A DNA stretch of 64,000 bases from contig NZ_CP134949.1 in the NCBI RefSeq assembly GCF_032116555.1, forward strand, positions 1,550,001 through 1,614,000. The letters run 5' to 3'. A program made the translations under genes and the position numbers. Positions 7,809-16,501 of this stretch are shown here, piece by piece. Source of the stretch: Halobaculum sp. XH14 (GTDB taxonomy: Archaea > Halobacteriota > Halobacteria > Halobacteriales > Haloferacaceae). Under the pieces are notes generated by a model. That model ran no database searches and was not told where the DNA came from. It was given only the letters and a program-made list of their open reading frames with translations. Each line of letters begins with the position of its first letter. Position 1 is the stretch's first letter.

Positions 7809-9065
7809 ATGAACGTGCAGGTCGACGGGGATCGACTCCGCGCCGACATCGAGGCGAACGCGGCCTTCGGCGAGGTCGAGGTCGCGGAGGGACGGGGCCG
7901 GACCGTGCGCTGCGGGACGGAGGCGAACCGACTCGCGCGCGAACGGTTCGTGAAACGACTGGAGGACGCGGGACTCGACGTCACCGTCGACGCCGTCGGC
8001 AACGTCGCCGGCGCGTGGACCCCCGCCTCGGCGGGCCCGGACGCCGCGCCGGTCGCGGCCGGGAGCCACCTGGATTCGGTTCCGGAGGGCGGCATCTTCG
8101 ACGGCCCGCTCGGCGCCTACGCCGCGCTGGAGGCCGTCCGTGCGATGCAGGACGCCGGGGTCGAGCCGGCGCGACCCCTCGTCGTCGTCTCGTTCACCGA
8201 GGAGGAGGGACAGCGCTTTGCCGAGGGATTGCTGGGCTCCTCCGTGGCGGCCGGGGAACGCTCCCTCGAGGACGCGCTCGCGCTGACTGACGACGAAGGG
8301 GTCACCCTGGAGGAAGCACTGACGGACGTCGGCTTCCGGGGTGAAGGGGTGCTCGACGCGTCCGAGTGGGACGCCTGGTACGAACTCCACGTCGAGCAGG
8401 ACGCGACCCTGGAGGACGCGGAGGTCCCGGTCGGCGTCGTGACCGACATCACCGGAATCACGCACTGTGAGGTCCTCATCCGGGGTGAGGCGAACCATGC
8501 GGGGGCGACGTCGATGGTCGACCGGACGGACGCGCTCGCGGCCGCAGCCGAGTTCGTCCTGGACGTCGAGTCGGCCGCGAACGACGTGGTCGAGACGAGC
8601 AGCGAGTCGGCGGTCGGGACCGTCGGGTCGCTGTCGGTCTCCCCGAACGCGACGAACGTCGTCCCCGGCAAGGTCGAGGCCGGCGTGGACGTGCGCGACG
8701 TGGACGCCGAGTCGATGGAGACGGTGGTCGCGGCGGCGCGCGACTCGCTCGAGCGACTCGAGACGGAACGCGGCGTCGACACCGAGTTCTCGCGGCCGTT
8801 CGATCTGTCCCCGACGCCGATGAGCGACCGACTCCGCGCGGCCGCCCACGACGCGGGCGAGGCGGCCGGGATCGGGACGCTCGACCTCCACTCGGGGGCC
8901 GCCCACGACACGATGTACGTCGCCGGCGTGACCGACGCGGCGCTGCTGTTCGCCCCGTCGCGCGACGGGATCAGTCACAACCCCCGCGAGTGGACCGACT
9001 GGGTCGACTGCGCCGACGCGACGCGGGTGATGGCCGGCGCGATGGCCGACGTGGCGACCGAATAG
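7809..9065 (+). CDS. M20-family Zn-dependent amidohydrolase
   Basis: A 418-residue protein of the allantoate amidohydrolase/N-carbamoyl-amino-acid hydrolase branch of M20 peptidases. Dinuclear metal ligands are visible: GSHLDS (His87), GIFDGPLG (Asp98), FTEEEG (Glu131/132) and a late His in [11 protein letters not shown]. It should hydrolyse an N-carbamoyl or ureido amide bond during purine or pyrimidine salvage or amino-acid use; the exact substrate cannot be told. Start 7809 removes a Pro/Arg-rich stretch that other haloarchaeal members lack. Divergent from thrS. Confidence 0.85.
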   Translation: MNVQVDGDRLRADIEANAAFGEVEVAEGRGRTVRCGTEANRLARERFVKRLEDAGLDVTVDAVGNVAGAWTPASAGPDAAPVAAGSHLDSVPEGGIFDGPLGAYAALEAVRAMQDAGVEPARPLVVVSFTEEEGQRFAEGLLGSSVAAGERSLEDALALTDDEGVTLEEALTDVGFRGEGVLDASEWDAWYELHVEQDATLEDAEVPVGVVTDITGITHCEVLIRGEANHAGATSMVDRTDALAAAAEFVLDVESAANDVVETSSESAVGTVGSLSVSPNATNVVPGKVEAGVDVRDVDAESMETVVAAARDSLERLETERGVDTEFSRPFDLSPTPMSDRLRAAAHDAGEAAGIGTLDLHSGAAHDTMYVAGVTDAALLFAPSRDGISHNPREWTDWVDCADATRVMAGAMADVATE

Positions 9066-9131
9066 TGTGAGGTGAACGACCGAAGGGAGCGAATCGAGCG
9101 AACCGACAGATGAATGAAAGAAACGGCGGCA

Positions 9132-9176
9132 TTTTTGGCAGGCCTAAAAATCGAAGCGGTTATGTGCTTTTAGGCC
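9132..9176. promoter_or_regulatory. Candidate iron-repressor (DtxR/IdeR-type) operator
   Basis: TTTTTGGC-AG-GCCTAAAA (9132-9149) is an 18-bp dyad with one mismatch, resembling the TTAGG/CCTAA operators of DtxR-family metal repressors. A second half-site TTTTAGGCC (9168-9176) is the exact reverse complement of GGCCTAAAA at 9141-9149. The cluster ends 12 nt before the start of a metal/siderophore binding protein, where repressor binding would block transcription. Confidence 0.55.
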
Positions 9177-9188
9177 ACCCGAACGTGC

Positions 9189-10436
9189 ATGACGGACGAC
9201 GAGGGCCGGACCGAGGCACCGACACGGCGCGAGTACGTGAAGTACGGCGGGGCAGTCATCGGGGGAGGGCTGCTCGCGGGATGCGCCGGGCGATCGGAGA
9301 GTGACCCGACGCGGACGCCGGACGCGACCCAGCAACCGGCGAACACGGGCGATAAAACGGAGCCCGAGACGTCGACCTCGACGGCGGAACAGAGTTACTC
9401 CGTCGAGCTGTCACCCGTCGGCGAGGTCACGCTGGAGGAGCCGCCGACGAACGTCTTCACCCACTTCCCGTGGTTCCCGGACATGGCAAGCGCGCTCGGG
9501 CAAGGAGAGACCATCAACAACCTCTGGTGGGACGGAACGGTGGCGGGGCTCGAGTACTTCACCGCCGGGTTCGACGATTTCGAGATCGAGTGGGCGGACG
9601 CCGCGGGACAGTACGGCTTCGCGAAGGAACAGGTGTACGAACTCGACAGTGACCTCCACCTCGTGGACCCCGCCTGGGTCACCTCACAGGACGGCTGGGA
9701 CCGGGACGACGTGGATGAAATCGCCGACAACGTCGGGCCGTGGCTCGGCAACTACTACAGTAACTTTCACTCGACGCCCCCCGAGTCGTGGGCTGATGGG
9801 TACGAGTACTACGACCTCTGGGAGCTGTTCGACTCCGTCGCGACGATGTACGGGGAACGGTCACGGTACGAGGCGCTCCGGGCCGTCCACGACGACTTGC
9901 TGGCGACGATCGAGGCGGGACTCCCGCCGGAGTCGGAGCGGCCGACCGCGGCCTACCTCTCGATCTCGGCGGACCTCTCCAGCATCTACCTGCTCCGACT
10001 GAACGCGCCCGGCTACTGGAACTCCCACACCCGACCGCTCGGCGCGGTCGACGCCTTCGGCGACGAGGAATTTTCGGGACCGTTCCTGCAAGTCGACATG
10101 GAGGCGCTGTTGGAAGCCGAACCGGACGTGATACTCGGACTGTGGACGGTCACGGAGACCTTCGATTTCGGAACGCTGAAGCAGAACCTGGCGGAGGACC
10201 CCGTCGGGAGCGAGTTATCCGCCGTCCGGAACGACCGGGTGTACCCGCAGGGGACGCGGTGGCAGGGACCGCTGATGAACCTGTTCCAGCTCGAAATGAC
10301 CGCGAAGCAACTGTACCCCGAGCAGTTCGGTGCGTGGCCGGCCTACGAGAACGGGGACTCGTACCCCGAGTTCGGTGCCGACGAACAGCTGTTCGACCAC
10401 CAGCGGGTCGCCGACGTCATCAACGGCGACTTCTGA
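9189..10436 (+). CDS. ABC-transporter substrate-binding lipoprotein (iron/siderophore type)
   Basis: A 415-residue protein with a Tat signal (TRREYVKYGG, arginines 13-14), a lipobox ending at Cys32 (LLAGC) and an acidic Thr-rich linker, followed by a type III periplasmic-binding fold. It resembles FepB/BtuF-like iron-chelate binding proteins, with a long helix in the middle and no obvious sugar-binding pattern. It should capture an iron complex outside the cell. No permease or ATPase is adjacent, so it must work with a transporter encoded elsewhere. The DtxR-like dyad just upstream supports iron control. Confidence 0.82.
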   Translation: MTDDEGRTEAPTRREYVKYGGAVIGGGLLAGCAGRSESDPTRTPDATQQPANTGDKTEPETSTSTAEQSYSVELSPVGEVTLEEPPTNVFTHFPWFPDMASALGQGETINNLWWDGTVAGLEYFTAGFDDFEIEWADAAGQYGFAKEQVYELDSDLHLVDPAWVTSQDGWDRDDVDEIADNVGPWLGNYYSNFHSTPPESWADGYEYYDLWELFDSVATMYGERSRYEALRAVHDDLLATIEAGLPPESERPTAAYLSISADLSSIYLLRLNAPGYWNSHTRPLGAVDAFGDEEFSGPFLQVDMEALLEAEPDVILGLWTVTETFDFGTLKQNLAEDPVGSELSAVRNDRVYPQGTRWQGPLMNLFQLEMTAKQLYPEQFGAWPAYENGDSYPEFGADEQLFDHQRVADVINGDF

Positions 10437-10739
10437 CCGCGAACTCACCCGCGCCCGTTCGACGGTCGTCCTTGGTGACTCCCCTTCAGTTCGTCTCAAC
10501 GGGAGGCGGGCCGATTCTACCGACCCGTCCACAGCTCTCCGCCCGGAACCGCCAATCAGCGATCGGGTCCCTCGAGCGACCGGAACGTGAGGTTTCGGCC
10601 TTCCAGCCGACGGGGGCGGCGCGAGTCGAGATGCCGGGTCTCCAGCGTCCCGATTCTGGGAGTTCTCCCAGTATCGTCGCCACCAGCCGTTCCCGTCCCC
10701 GGTGACGGTCCCGGCACCGCCACGGTGAACACCGACGAA
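10437..10739. other. Gene-free gap between convergent genes
   Basis: These 303 bp separate two convergent genes. I see no credible gene, tRNA or member of the dispersed repeat family. The one notable item is CTGGGAG-TT-CTCCCAG at 10656-10671, a 7-bp perfect dyad with a two-base centre. Confidence 0.5.
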
Positions 10740-11579
10740 TCACGCCGCGAGCGCCACGTCCAGATACAACATCACCACGACCCCGAGCATCGTCCCCAGC
10801 GTCGCCAGCCGCTCGTTGCCGCGCGCGTGCGTCTCCGGCAGGATCTCGTCCGAGATGACGAACAGCATCCCGCCCGCCGCAAACCCCATCGCGTACGGGA
10901 GGATGGGCATCGCTATCGTCACTGCGACCGCGCCGACGACGACCAGCGGAATCTCGACGAGTCCGGACCTGATGCCGGTCAGGACCGCGTACGCCCGCCG
11001 GTCGAAGCCGGCGTTGACCGCCGCCACCGAGACGGCGAACCCCTCCGGGACGTTCTGGATGCCGATGGCGAGCATCAGCGCGATCGCGTTGGCGACGTCG
11101 CCCGACCCGAACCCGACGCCGACGGCCAGTCCCTCCGGCATGTTGTGAATCGTGATGGCGACGATGAAGAGGATGACCGAGGCGACCCCCGAGTCCGTGA
11201 CGGTCTGGTCGGTCCGTCGTCGGCCGGTGATGAGGACGTGGACGTGGGGAACCCAGTGGTCAGCCTGGTCCAGCACGAACACGCCGAGGAGGATTCCGAC
11301 CAGCACCGGAGCCGGCGTGAGGAGCCCCGTCGCGGGGACGCCGGGGACGATGACCTCCGTCGCGTCGATGCCGGGGACGATGAGGCTGGTGAACGACGCT
11401 GCGAGCATGACGCCGGCGGCGAAGCCGAGCGCGCCGTCGAGCGCGCGCTCGCTCGGATCCCGGTAGACGAGCACCAGCGACGCGCCGACGAGGTTGAGCC
11501 CCGCGATGACGAGCCCGCCGACTATCGCCTGCAACAGCGGGTTCGACCCGACGAGGTCGACGAACAGCTGATCGACCAT
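10740..11579 (-). CDS. ZIP-family divalent metal transporter
   Basis: A 279-residue integral membrane protein with about eight helices. The ZIP signature helices are clear: HNMPEG at 145-150 (TM4) and QNVPEG at 175-180 (TM5), with a His-containing loop (HWVPHVHV, 108-115) before TM4 and DEILPETH near the C-terminus. ZIP proteins import Zn2+, Fe2+ or Mn2+ down their gradient into the cytoplasm. Being next to an iron-type binding protein suggests metal uptake is grouped here, though the genes converge and are not an operon. Confidence 0.9.
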   Translation of the reverse strand: MVDQLFVDLVGSNPLLQAIVGGLVIAGLNLVGASLVLVYRDPSERALDGALGFAAGVMLAASFTSLIVPGIDATEVIVPGVPATGLLTPAPVLVGILLGVFVLDQADHWVPHVHVLITGRRRTDQTVTDSGVASVILFIVAITIHNMPEGLAVGVGFGSGDVANAIALMLAIGIQNVPEGFAVSVAAVNAGFDRRAYAVLTGIRSGLVEIPLVVVGAVAVTIAMPILPYAMGFAAGGMLFVISDEILPETHARGNERLATLGTMLGVVVMLYLDVALAA

Positions 11580-11698
11580 ACGAACGTCGTGTCCGCGAGC
11601 GTCTCAAAGATACCGCCCGGATCGTCCGTGGCCTCCGTGGGGTCCCTGACGTCCGGGCCCCTCCGGGTCCGCTTTGCGTCCCGATCCGACTCGGGTCC

Positions 11699-12895
11699 TC
11701 AGTTCCGGGTGCCGTCGGCCGGGCGGGAGACGCTCGCCGCCTCGTCGCGTCTCCCGACGCGGAAGCCGTCGGTCTCCTCGCGCCCGGTGAGTTCCCGCTG
11801 CGGGAACGGGATCTTGACGCCGGCTTCCTCGAGCGCGGCCTTCACGTCCCGCACGACCGTCGCGGTCGTCAGGGCGCGGCGGGGCGCGCTCGGGTTCTCG
11901 ATCCAGTACCGGCACTCGAGGACGACCGCCGAGTCGTCGAACGACTTGGGCACGACCTGTGGCCCCGGGTTCTCGAGGACGCCGTCGGCCTCGACCAGGG
12001 CTCCGGTGATGGTGGCCTCGGCGGTCTCGAGGTCGGCGTCGTAGTCGACGCCGACGTCCACCGAGAGCCGCAGTTGCCCGATGCGGCTCCGGTTCGTGAT
12101 CGTCGCGTTCGCTACCCGTTCGTTCGGCACGACGACGGTTTCTCCCGACGCGTTCCGGAGCCTCGTGTTGATGACGGTGATGTCGGTGACGATCCCCTCC
12201 TCGCCGTCGAGTTCGATCCAGTCGCCCAGTTCGAACGGGCGGGAGAACATGAGGACGAACCCCGCGATGAGCGAGCCGATGGTCGACCGCGCGGCGGTCC
12301 CCACGACGATGCCGAGAAAGCCCGCACCGACGAGGAGCCCGCTGAGGTTCACGCCCCAGAGCGTGAGCGTGGCGACGCCGGCCGCCGCGAGCACCGAGAG
12401 CTGGAGCACCCGGAAGACGATCCCCTGCTGGTGACGGTTGATGTTGTCCGACTCCGCCGCGTAGGCGTCCAGTCGCGCCTCCAGCACGTCGATGCCGACG
12501 AGCGCGGCCGCGACGAGCCCGACGGTCACGAGCACGTTGGCCAGCACGGGAACGGTCATCTCCATCCCGGACACGGCAAGCAGCGCGAGTTCGAGCCGTC
12601 CCCAGGCGACGAGCGTCGCAAGCGCGACCGCGAGCAACACCGCCAGCTGCAGGGTCCGGACGACGAGCGTGATCGGGACGAGCCAGTCCAGTTCCGCTAG
12701 TTCGCCGGGGATCAGGTCGTCGTCGACGAGTCGCCGACGGACGATCCGCTGGACGGTCCTGACGATCCGGGGGGTGAGCACGACGGCCGTCACGGCGGCG
12801 GCCGTCACCAGCACCACGGTCGCGGCGACCCGCGCCTCCGTGGTGACGAACCCCTATAGCGTCCGACGAACGCCCTGGAGCAACGGAGGCGACAT
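11699..12895 (-). pseudogene. MscS-type mechanosensitive channel with an in-frame TAG near its start
   Basis: From a GTG at 12817 the frame encodes 372 residues: several N-terminal membrane helices, the pore helix and MscS beta domain (GFLGIVVGTAARSTIG, then FELGDWIELDGEEGIV), and a cytoplasmic vestibule. It opens under membrane tension to release solutes. That GTG cuts into the first hydrophobic segment. In the same frame upstream lies ATG at 12895 encoding MSPPLLQGVRRTL, then TAG (12854-12856), then GFVTTEARVAATV running into the known body. This looks like the true N-terminus interrupted by one stop. Either the gene is a recent nonsense mutant (or carries a sequencing error), or it starts late at GTG 12817. 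Confidence 0.65.
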
Positions 12896-12974
12896 ACGTC
12901 CGTCGAGTGATAAGATCGGCAAAAGGGTTCCGGCCTGGTCCGAGTGGTCCGATTCGCCGGGGCTCCGGCGGGAT

Positions 12975-14753
12975 TCAGAGCCGCCGGCTGACGAACGGCC
13001 CGTCCTGGTAGTAGCCGAGCTTGTCGCGGTAGTAGCCTCGGACGCCGAGCCCCGAGATGATCGAGAGCTTCCCGAAGCCCGCGTCCGCGGCCAGATCCTC
13101 CGCCGTCCTGACGAGCCGCCGGCCGTAGCCGCGGTGCTGCCAGTCGCCGTCGGCTCCGGGACCGTCGCGCCCGTCGGCCCCGCTGCCGGCAGCGTCGCTT
13201 CGGCCGGCGTCGCTCCCGTCCGAGTCGAACGTCGCTGGCGAGCCGTAGACGTGGAGTTCGCGGACGAGCGCGGCGTCGGCGAGTTCCCGGCGAACCGGGT
13301 CGCCGTCGGCGTCGGGCCCGGCACCCGGCGCGGCGTGGGAGTAGGAGGGGAACCGGAGGCGACAGAAGCCGACGAGCAGGTCCTTCTCGACGTCCTCGAA
13401 CGAGACGAACTGCTCTATTCCCCCGCCCGACTCGTACTCCAGCACGTCGAGTTCGACGTCCGAAGGGTCCGGGTCGGCGTCGTTGTGCCCGACCTCGCGG
13501 GCGCGGATGTCGCGGAGGTCGTACCCCTTCTCCGCGGCGCGCTGTTCGGCGAGTTGACGGAGGTTCGACTTCCAGACGCCCGCGTCGATGAAGTCCGCGG
13601 GGATGTCGCGCTGGACGCGCTGGAGCCGACAGTACTTCGGGATCTCGTTCATGGCGTCGGCGACGAGGTCCGCGGCCTGCTCGTTGTCCAGCGGGTCGAA
13701 GTCGTCGCGGCGCCACTGGTCGTACACGCGGGTCCCGCGGACGACGAGCGTCGGGTAGATCTTCAGGTAGTCGGGCCGCCAGTCCGGGTTCTCGAACAGC
13801 TGTCGGAAGTCCTCCCGGCACATCTCGGCGGTCATCCCCGGCTGGCCGGGCATCATGTGGAAGCCGACCTTGAACGCCGCGTCGCGCAGGCGGCGGTTCG
13901 CGTCGATCGACGCCCGGTTGCCGTGTCCGCGATGCATCTCGCGGTTCACCCGCTCGTAGGTCGTCTGGACGCCGACCTCCACCTTCGTCCCGCCGAGGTT
14001 CAACATCCGGTCGATCTGCTCTGGGTCACACCAGTCCGGCTTCGTCTCGAACGTGATGCCGATACAGCGCACGTCGGTCGACTCGTTGCGGGCCTTCACG
14101 TCCTCCAGGTACTCGAAGTCGTACTCGGAGGGGGCCTGGGCGAACGACTCCCCCTCCGCCGGGTTCGGCTCCGCGTCGACGTCGTACTCGTTCATCGCCT
14201 GAAGCGCCCGCTTCACGAACCACTCCTGGTAGTCGTGGCTGCGGGCCGTCATCGTCCCGCCCATCAGGATGAGTTCGGCCTTCCCGACCGGATGGCCGAT
14301 GTGGCGGAGCTGTTCGAGCCGCAGGGTCACCTGGCCGTACGGATCGTAGTCGTTCTGCTTGCCCCGGGCCGCGGCCGGTTCGTGGCCCGTGTAGCTCTGT
14401 GAACTGGAGAACTCGGAGGCGGGTCCGCCGGGACAGTAGAGACACTTCCCGTGCGGGCACATGTGGGGCGACGTCATGATGGCGACCGGCGAGACGCCGG
14501 AGGCCGTCCGGACCGGCTTGCGTCTGACGACCTCCTTCACCTCGTCGCGCCGCCCCTCCGGTGCGAATCCCAGGATGTCGGTGTTCTTGGGCACCGTCGA
14601 CGCGGAGAACTCCGAGCACGCCTGGAGCTTCGCGGATTCGAGGCCGTCGCGGTCGAGGTCCCCGTCGAGGATTCGCGAGACCAGCGACTCGCAGACGCGA
14701 CGGAACGCCTCGGAGCGCTCCTCGGTCTCCTCGGCCGTGCCGGTGCCGCTCAT
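12975..14753 (-). CDS. elp3: Elp3, tRNA U34 carboxymethylation radical SAM/acetyltransferase
   Basis: A 592-residue enzyme that uses acetyl-CoA and SAM radical chemistry to start cm5U modification at wobble uridine 34 of tRNAs. The radical-SAM cluster motif is CX4CX2C (Cys99, Cys104, Cys107, in MCPHGKCLYC), followed by the TIM-barrel core (GVQTTYERVNREMHRGH) and a C-terminal GNAT acetyltransferase domain (HRGYGRRLV ... GVRGYYRDKLGY). The GNAT domain holds an unusual Gly/Asp/Ser-rich insertion of about 35 residues before the acetyl-CoA loop. Archaeal Elp3 works without the Elp1/2 scaffold. Monocistronic. Confidence 0.95.
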   Translation of the reverse strand: MSGTGTAEETEERSEAFRRVCESLVSRILDGDLDRDGLESAKLQACSEFSASTVPKNTDILGFAPEGRRDEVKEVVRRKPVRTASGVSPVAIMTSPHMCPHGKCLYCPGGPASEFSSSQSYTGHEPAAARGKQNDYDPYGQVTLRLEQLRHIGHPVGKAELILMGGTMTARSHDYQEWFVKRALQAMNEYDVDAEPNPAEGESFAQAPSEYDFEYLEDVKARNESTDVRCIGITFETKPDWCDPEQIDRMLNLGGTKVEVGVQTTYERVNREMHRGHGNRASIDANRRLRDAAFKVGFHMMPGQPGMTAEMCREDFRQLFENPDWRPDYLKIYPTLVVRGTRVYDQWRRDDFDPLDNEQAADLVADAMNEIPKYCRLQRVQRDIPADFIDAGVWKSNLRQLAEQRAAEKGYDLRDIRAREVGHNDADPDPSDVELDVLEYESGGGIEQFVSFEDVEKDLLVGFCRLRFPSYSHAAPGAGPDADGDPVRRELADAALVRELHVYGSPATFDSDGSDAGRSDAAGSGADGRDGPGADGDWQHRGYGRRLVRTAEDLAADAGFGKLSIISGLGVRGYYRDKLGYYQDGPFVSRRL

Positions 14754-14846
14754 TGCCGGTGAGTCCGCGCGTTTCTCGGGTAAGGGTTTCGTTCGGGCGG
14801 GTCGGCCACCGACGGCGTCCGACTCCGTGGCACCCGGCGCGCCCGA

Positions 14847-16391
14847 CTACTCTTCGGGGTCGGTGGACACCGTCTCGACGCCGCGGAACTCGAAGCGGGC
14901 ACCCCCCGCGGCTGACTCGCTCGCCTCCACCGTCCAGCCGTGCGCCTCGGCGACGCGCTCGACGATGGCGAGTCCGAGTCCCGTCCCGCCCGGGACGGAG
15001 GTGTAGCCCGTCTCGAACACGTCCTCGCGCTCGTCGGTCGGGATCCCGTCGCCGTCGTCGGCGACGTAGAACCCGTCGGCGTCGGGGATGGGGCCGACCC
15101 GGATCGTCGGGTTCGGCGTGGCGTGCTCGCTCGCGTTGCGGAGCAGGTTCTCGAGCACCTGCCGGGCCCGGTTCGGGTCCGCCCGGATCGTCACCGTCCC
15201 CTCGACTACGAGCGAGCCGTCCATGGAGACGGTCCCCCACGCCTGCTGGGCGGCAGTTTCGAGGTCGATCGGGCTCGGGTCGGTGACGGCCCGCCCGTTC
15301 CGCGCCAGCGTGAGGAGATCCTCGATGAGCGACTCCATCCGGTCGTGGGCGGTCGAGATCCGGCCGATCCGCTCGTCGTCGACGTCCTCGGCCAGCAGTT
15401 CGAGGAAGCCGGACGCGGTGTTGAGCGGGTTGCGCAGGTCGTGGCTCACGATCGAGGCGAACTCCTCGAGCCGTTCGTTCTGCCTGCGGAGGTCGCGTTC
15501 GCGCTCGTGTCGCTCGGTGACGTCGCGCGCGACGAGGACGGCCGCGGTGCGGCGGCCCTCCACGCTCGACAGCGGCGCGACACGGCCCTCGTAGTGAACC
15601 TGGCCGGTCGGGCGCTCGGTCGAGTACTCGACCCGCTGTACCTCTCCGGTGCCGGTCGCGGTGCTGATCGCCGAGACGATGCTGTCGGCCGCTTCCCCCG
15701 CCAGCACGTCGCGCACGTTCCGACCGACGAGTTCGTCCTTGGCGTGGAGTTCGATGGTCCGGATCCCGAGCAGCACGTCGAGATACGTGCCGTCGACGTC
15801 GAGGATGTAGGCGTAGTCCGGGAAGGCGTGTGAGAGGGCGTCGAGGAGCTCCTCCTCGGAGACGTCGGGGCGCACGTCGGCGGTCGCGGCCCGACGGAGG
15901 GTCCCGCCCTCGACGTCGCCGAGCGCGCTCTCCGCGTGGCCGACGAGCATGGAGAGCCCGGCCGCCGTCTCCGCGTCGATCCCGTTCGTGGCAGTGGTGA
16001 GGACGAGCACCGCCCCGTCCCCGTTGAGCGGGGTGACACAGTACGCAGTCGCGTCGCCGAAGGCGTCCTCGGGCACGCGGTCGCGGCACGTTTCCCCGGA
16101 GTCGGCGGCGGCGGCGACGGGGGAGTGCTCGCCCGAGAGCACCTCGGGGAGCCTGACGGCGTCGCCCTCCGCGCTCCGCACCGCGGCGCGGTAGCGGTCG
16201 CCCTCGCGTCGAAAGACGCCGACCGCGTCAGCGTCGAACTGGTCGCGGACGATGTGGGCGAGCTCCTCGCGGACGGCGCGGGCGGTCTGACAGCCTTCGA
16301 GCGCCGTCGCCCGCTCGCGGAGCCTGTCGAACGCGGCGCCGGCGCTCGCCGCCCGGCCGCCGTCGCGCTCACCCTGACCCGTGTCGTCCAT
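14847..16391 (-). CDS. GAF/PAS sensor histidine kinase
   Basis: A 514-residue soluble kinase with no membrane segment. Order: a GAF-like domain (about 25-155), a PAS domain (about 180-295, ending VLVARDVTERHERERDL), HisKA with phospho-acceptor His317 in SHDLRNPLN, and an HATPase domain with N box (LENLLRNASEHA), G1 (VADDGDGIP) and G2 (GTGLGLAIV). It autophosphorylates in response to a cytoplasmic signal. No response regulator is adjacent, which is common for haloarchaeal orphan kinases, so the target is unknown. Confidence 0.92.
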   Translation of the reverse strand: MDDTGQGERDGGRAASAGAAFDRLRERATALEGCQTARAVREELAHIVRDQFDADAVGVFRREGDRYRAAVRSAEGDAVRLPEVLSGEHSPVAAAADSGETCRDRVPEDAFGDATAYCVTPLNGDGAVLVLTTATNGIDAETAAGLSMLVGHAESALGDVEGGTLRRAATADVRPDVSEEELLDALSHAFPDYAYILDVDGTYLDVLLGIRTIELHAKDELVGRNVRDVLAGEAADSIVSAISTATGTGEVQRVEYSTERPTGQVHYEGRVAPLSSVEGRRTAAVLVARDVTERHERERDLRRQNERLEEFASIVSHDLRNPLNTASGFLELLAEDVDDERIGRISTAHDRMESLIEDLLTLARNGRAVTDPSPIDLETAAQQAWGTVSMDGSLVVEGTVTIRADPNRARQVLENLLRNASEHATPNPTIRVGPIPDADGFYVADDGDGIPTDEREDVFETGYTSVPGGTGLGLAIVERVAEAHGWTVEASESAAGGARFEFRGVETVSTDPEE

Positions 16392-16501
16392 TGTCGCGGC
16401 TACTCGTTACTTTGCCACGTGTGTCGTGCTGACAAATACTTTCCTAATGACACCTCTCTCGAGCTTCCGATCGGCCCCCAGGAAAACGGTTCGAGGCGCA
16501 G

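Noticed and set aside
10656..10671. CTGGGAG-TT-CTCCCAG as an operator or terminator hairpin
   Set aside because: It lies between 3' ends with a two-base centre, too tight for a hairpin, and no gene start is nearby.
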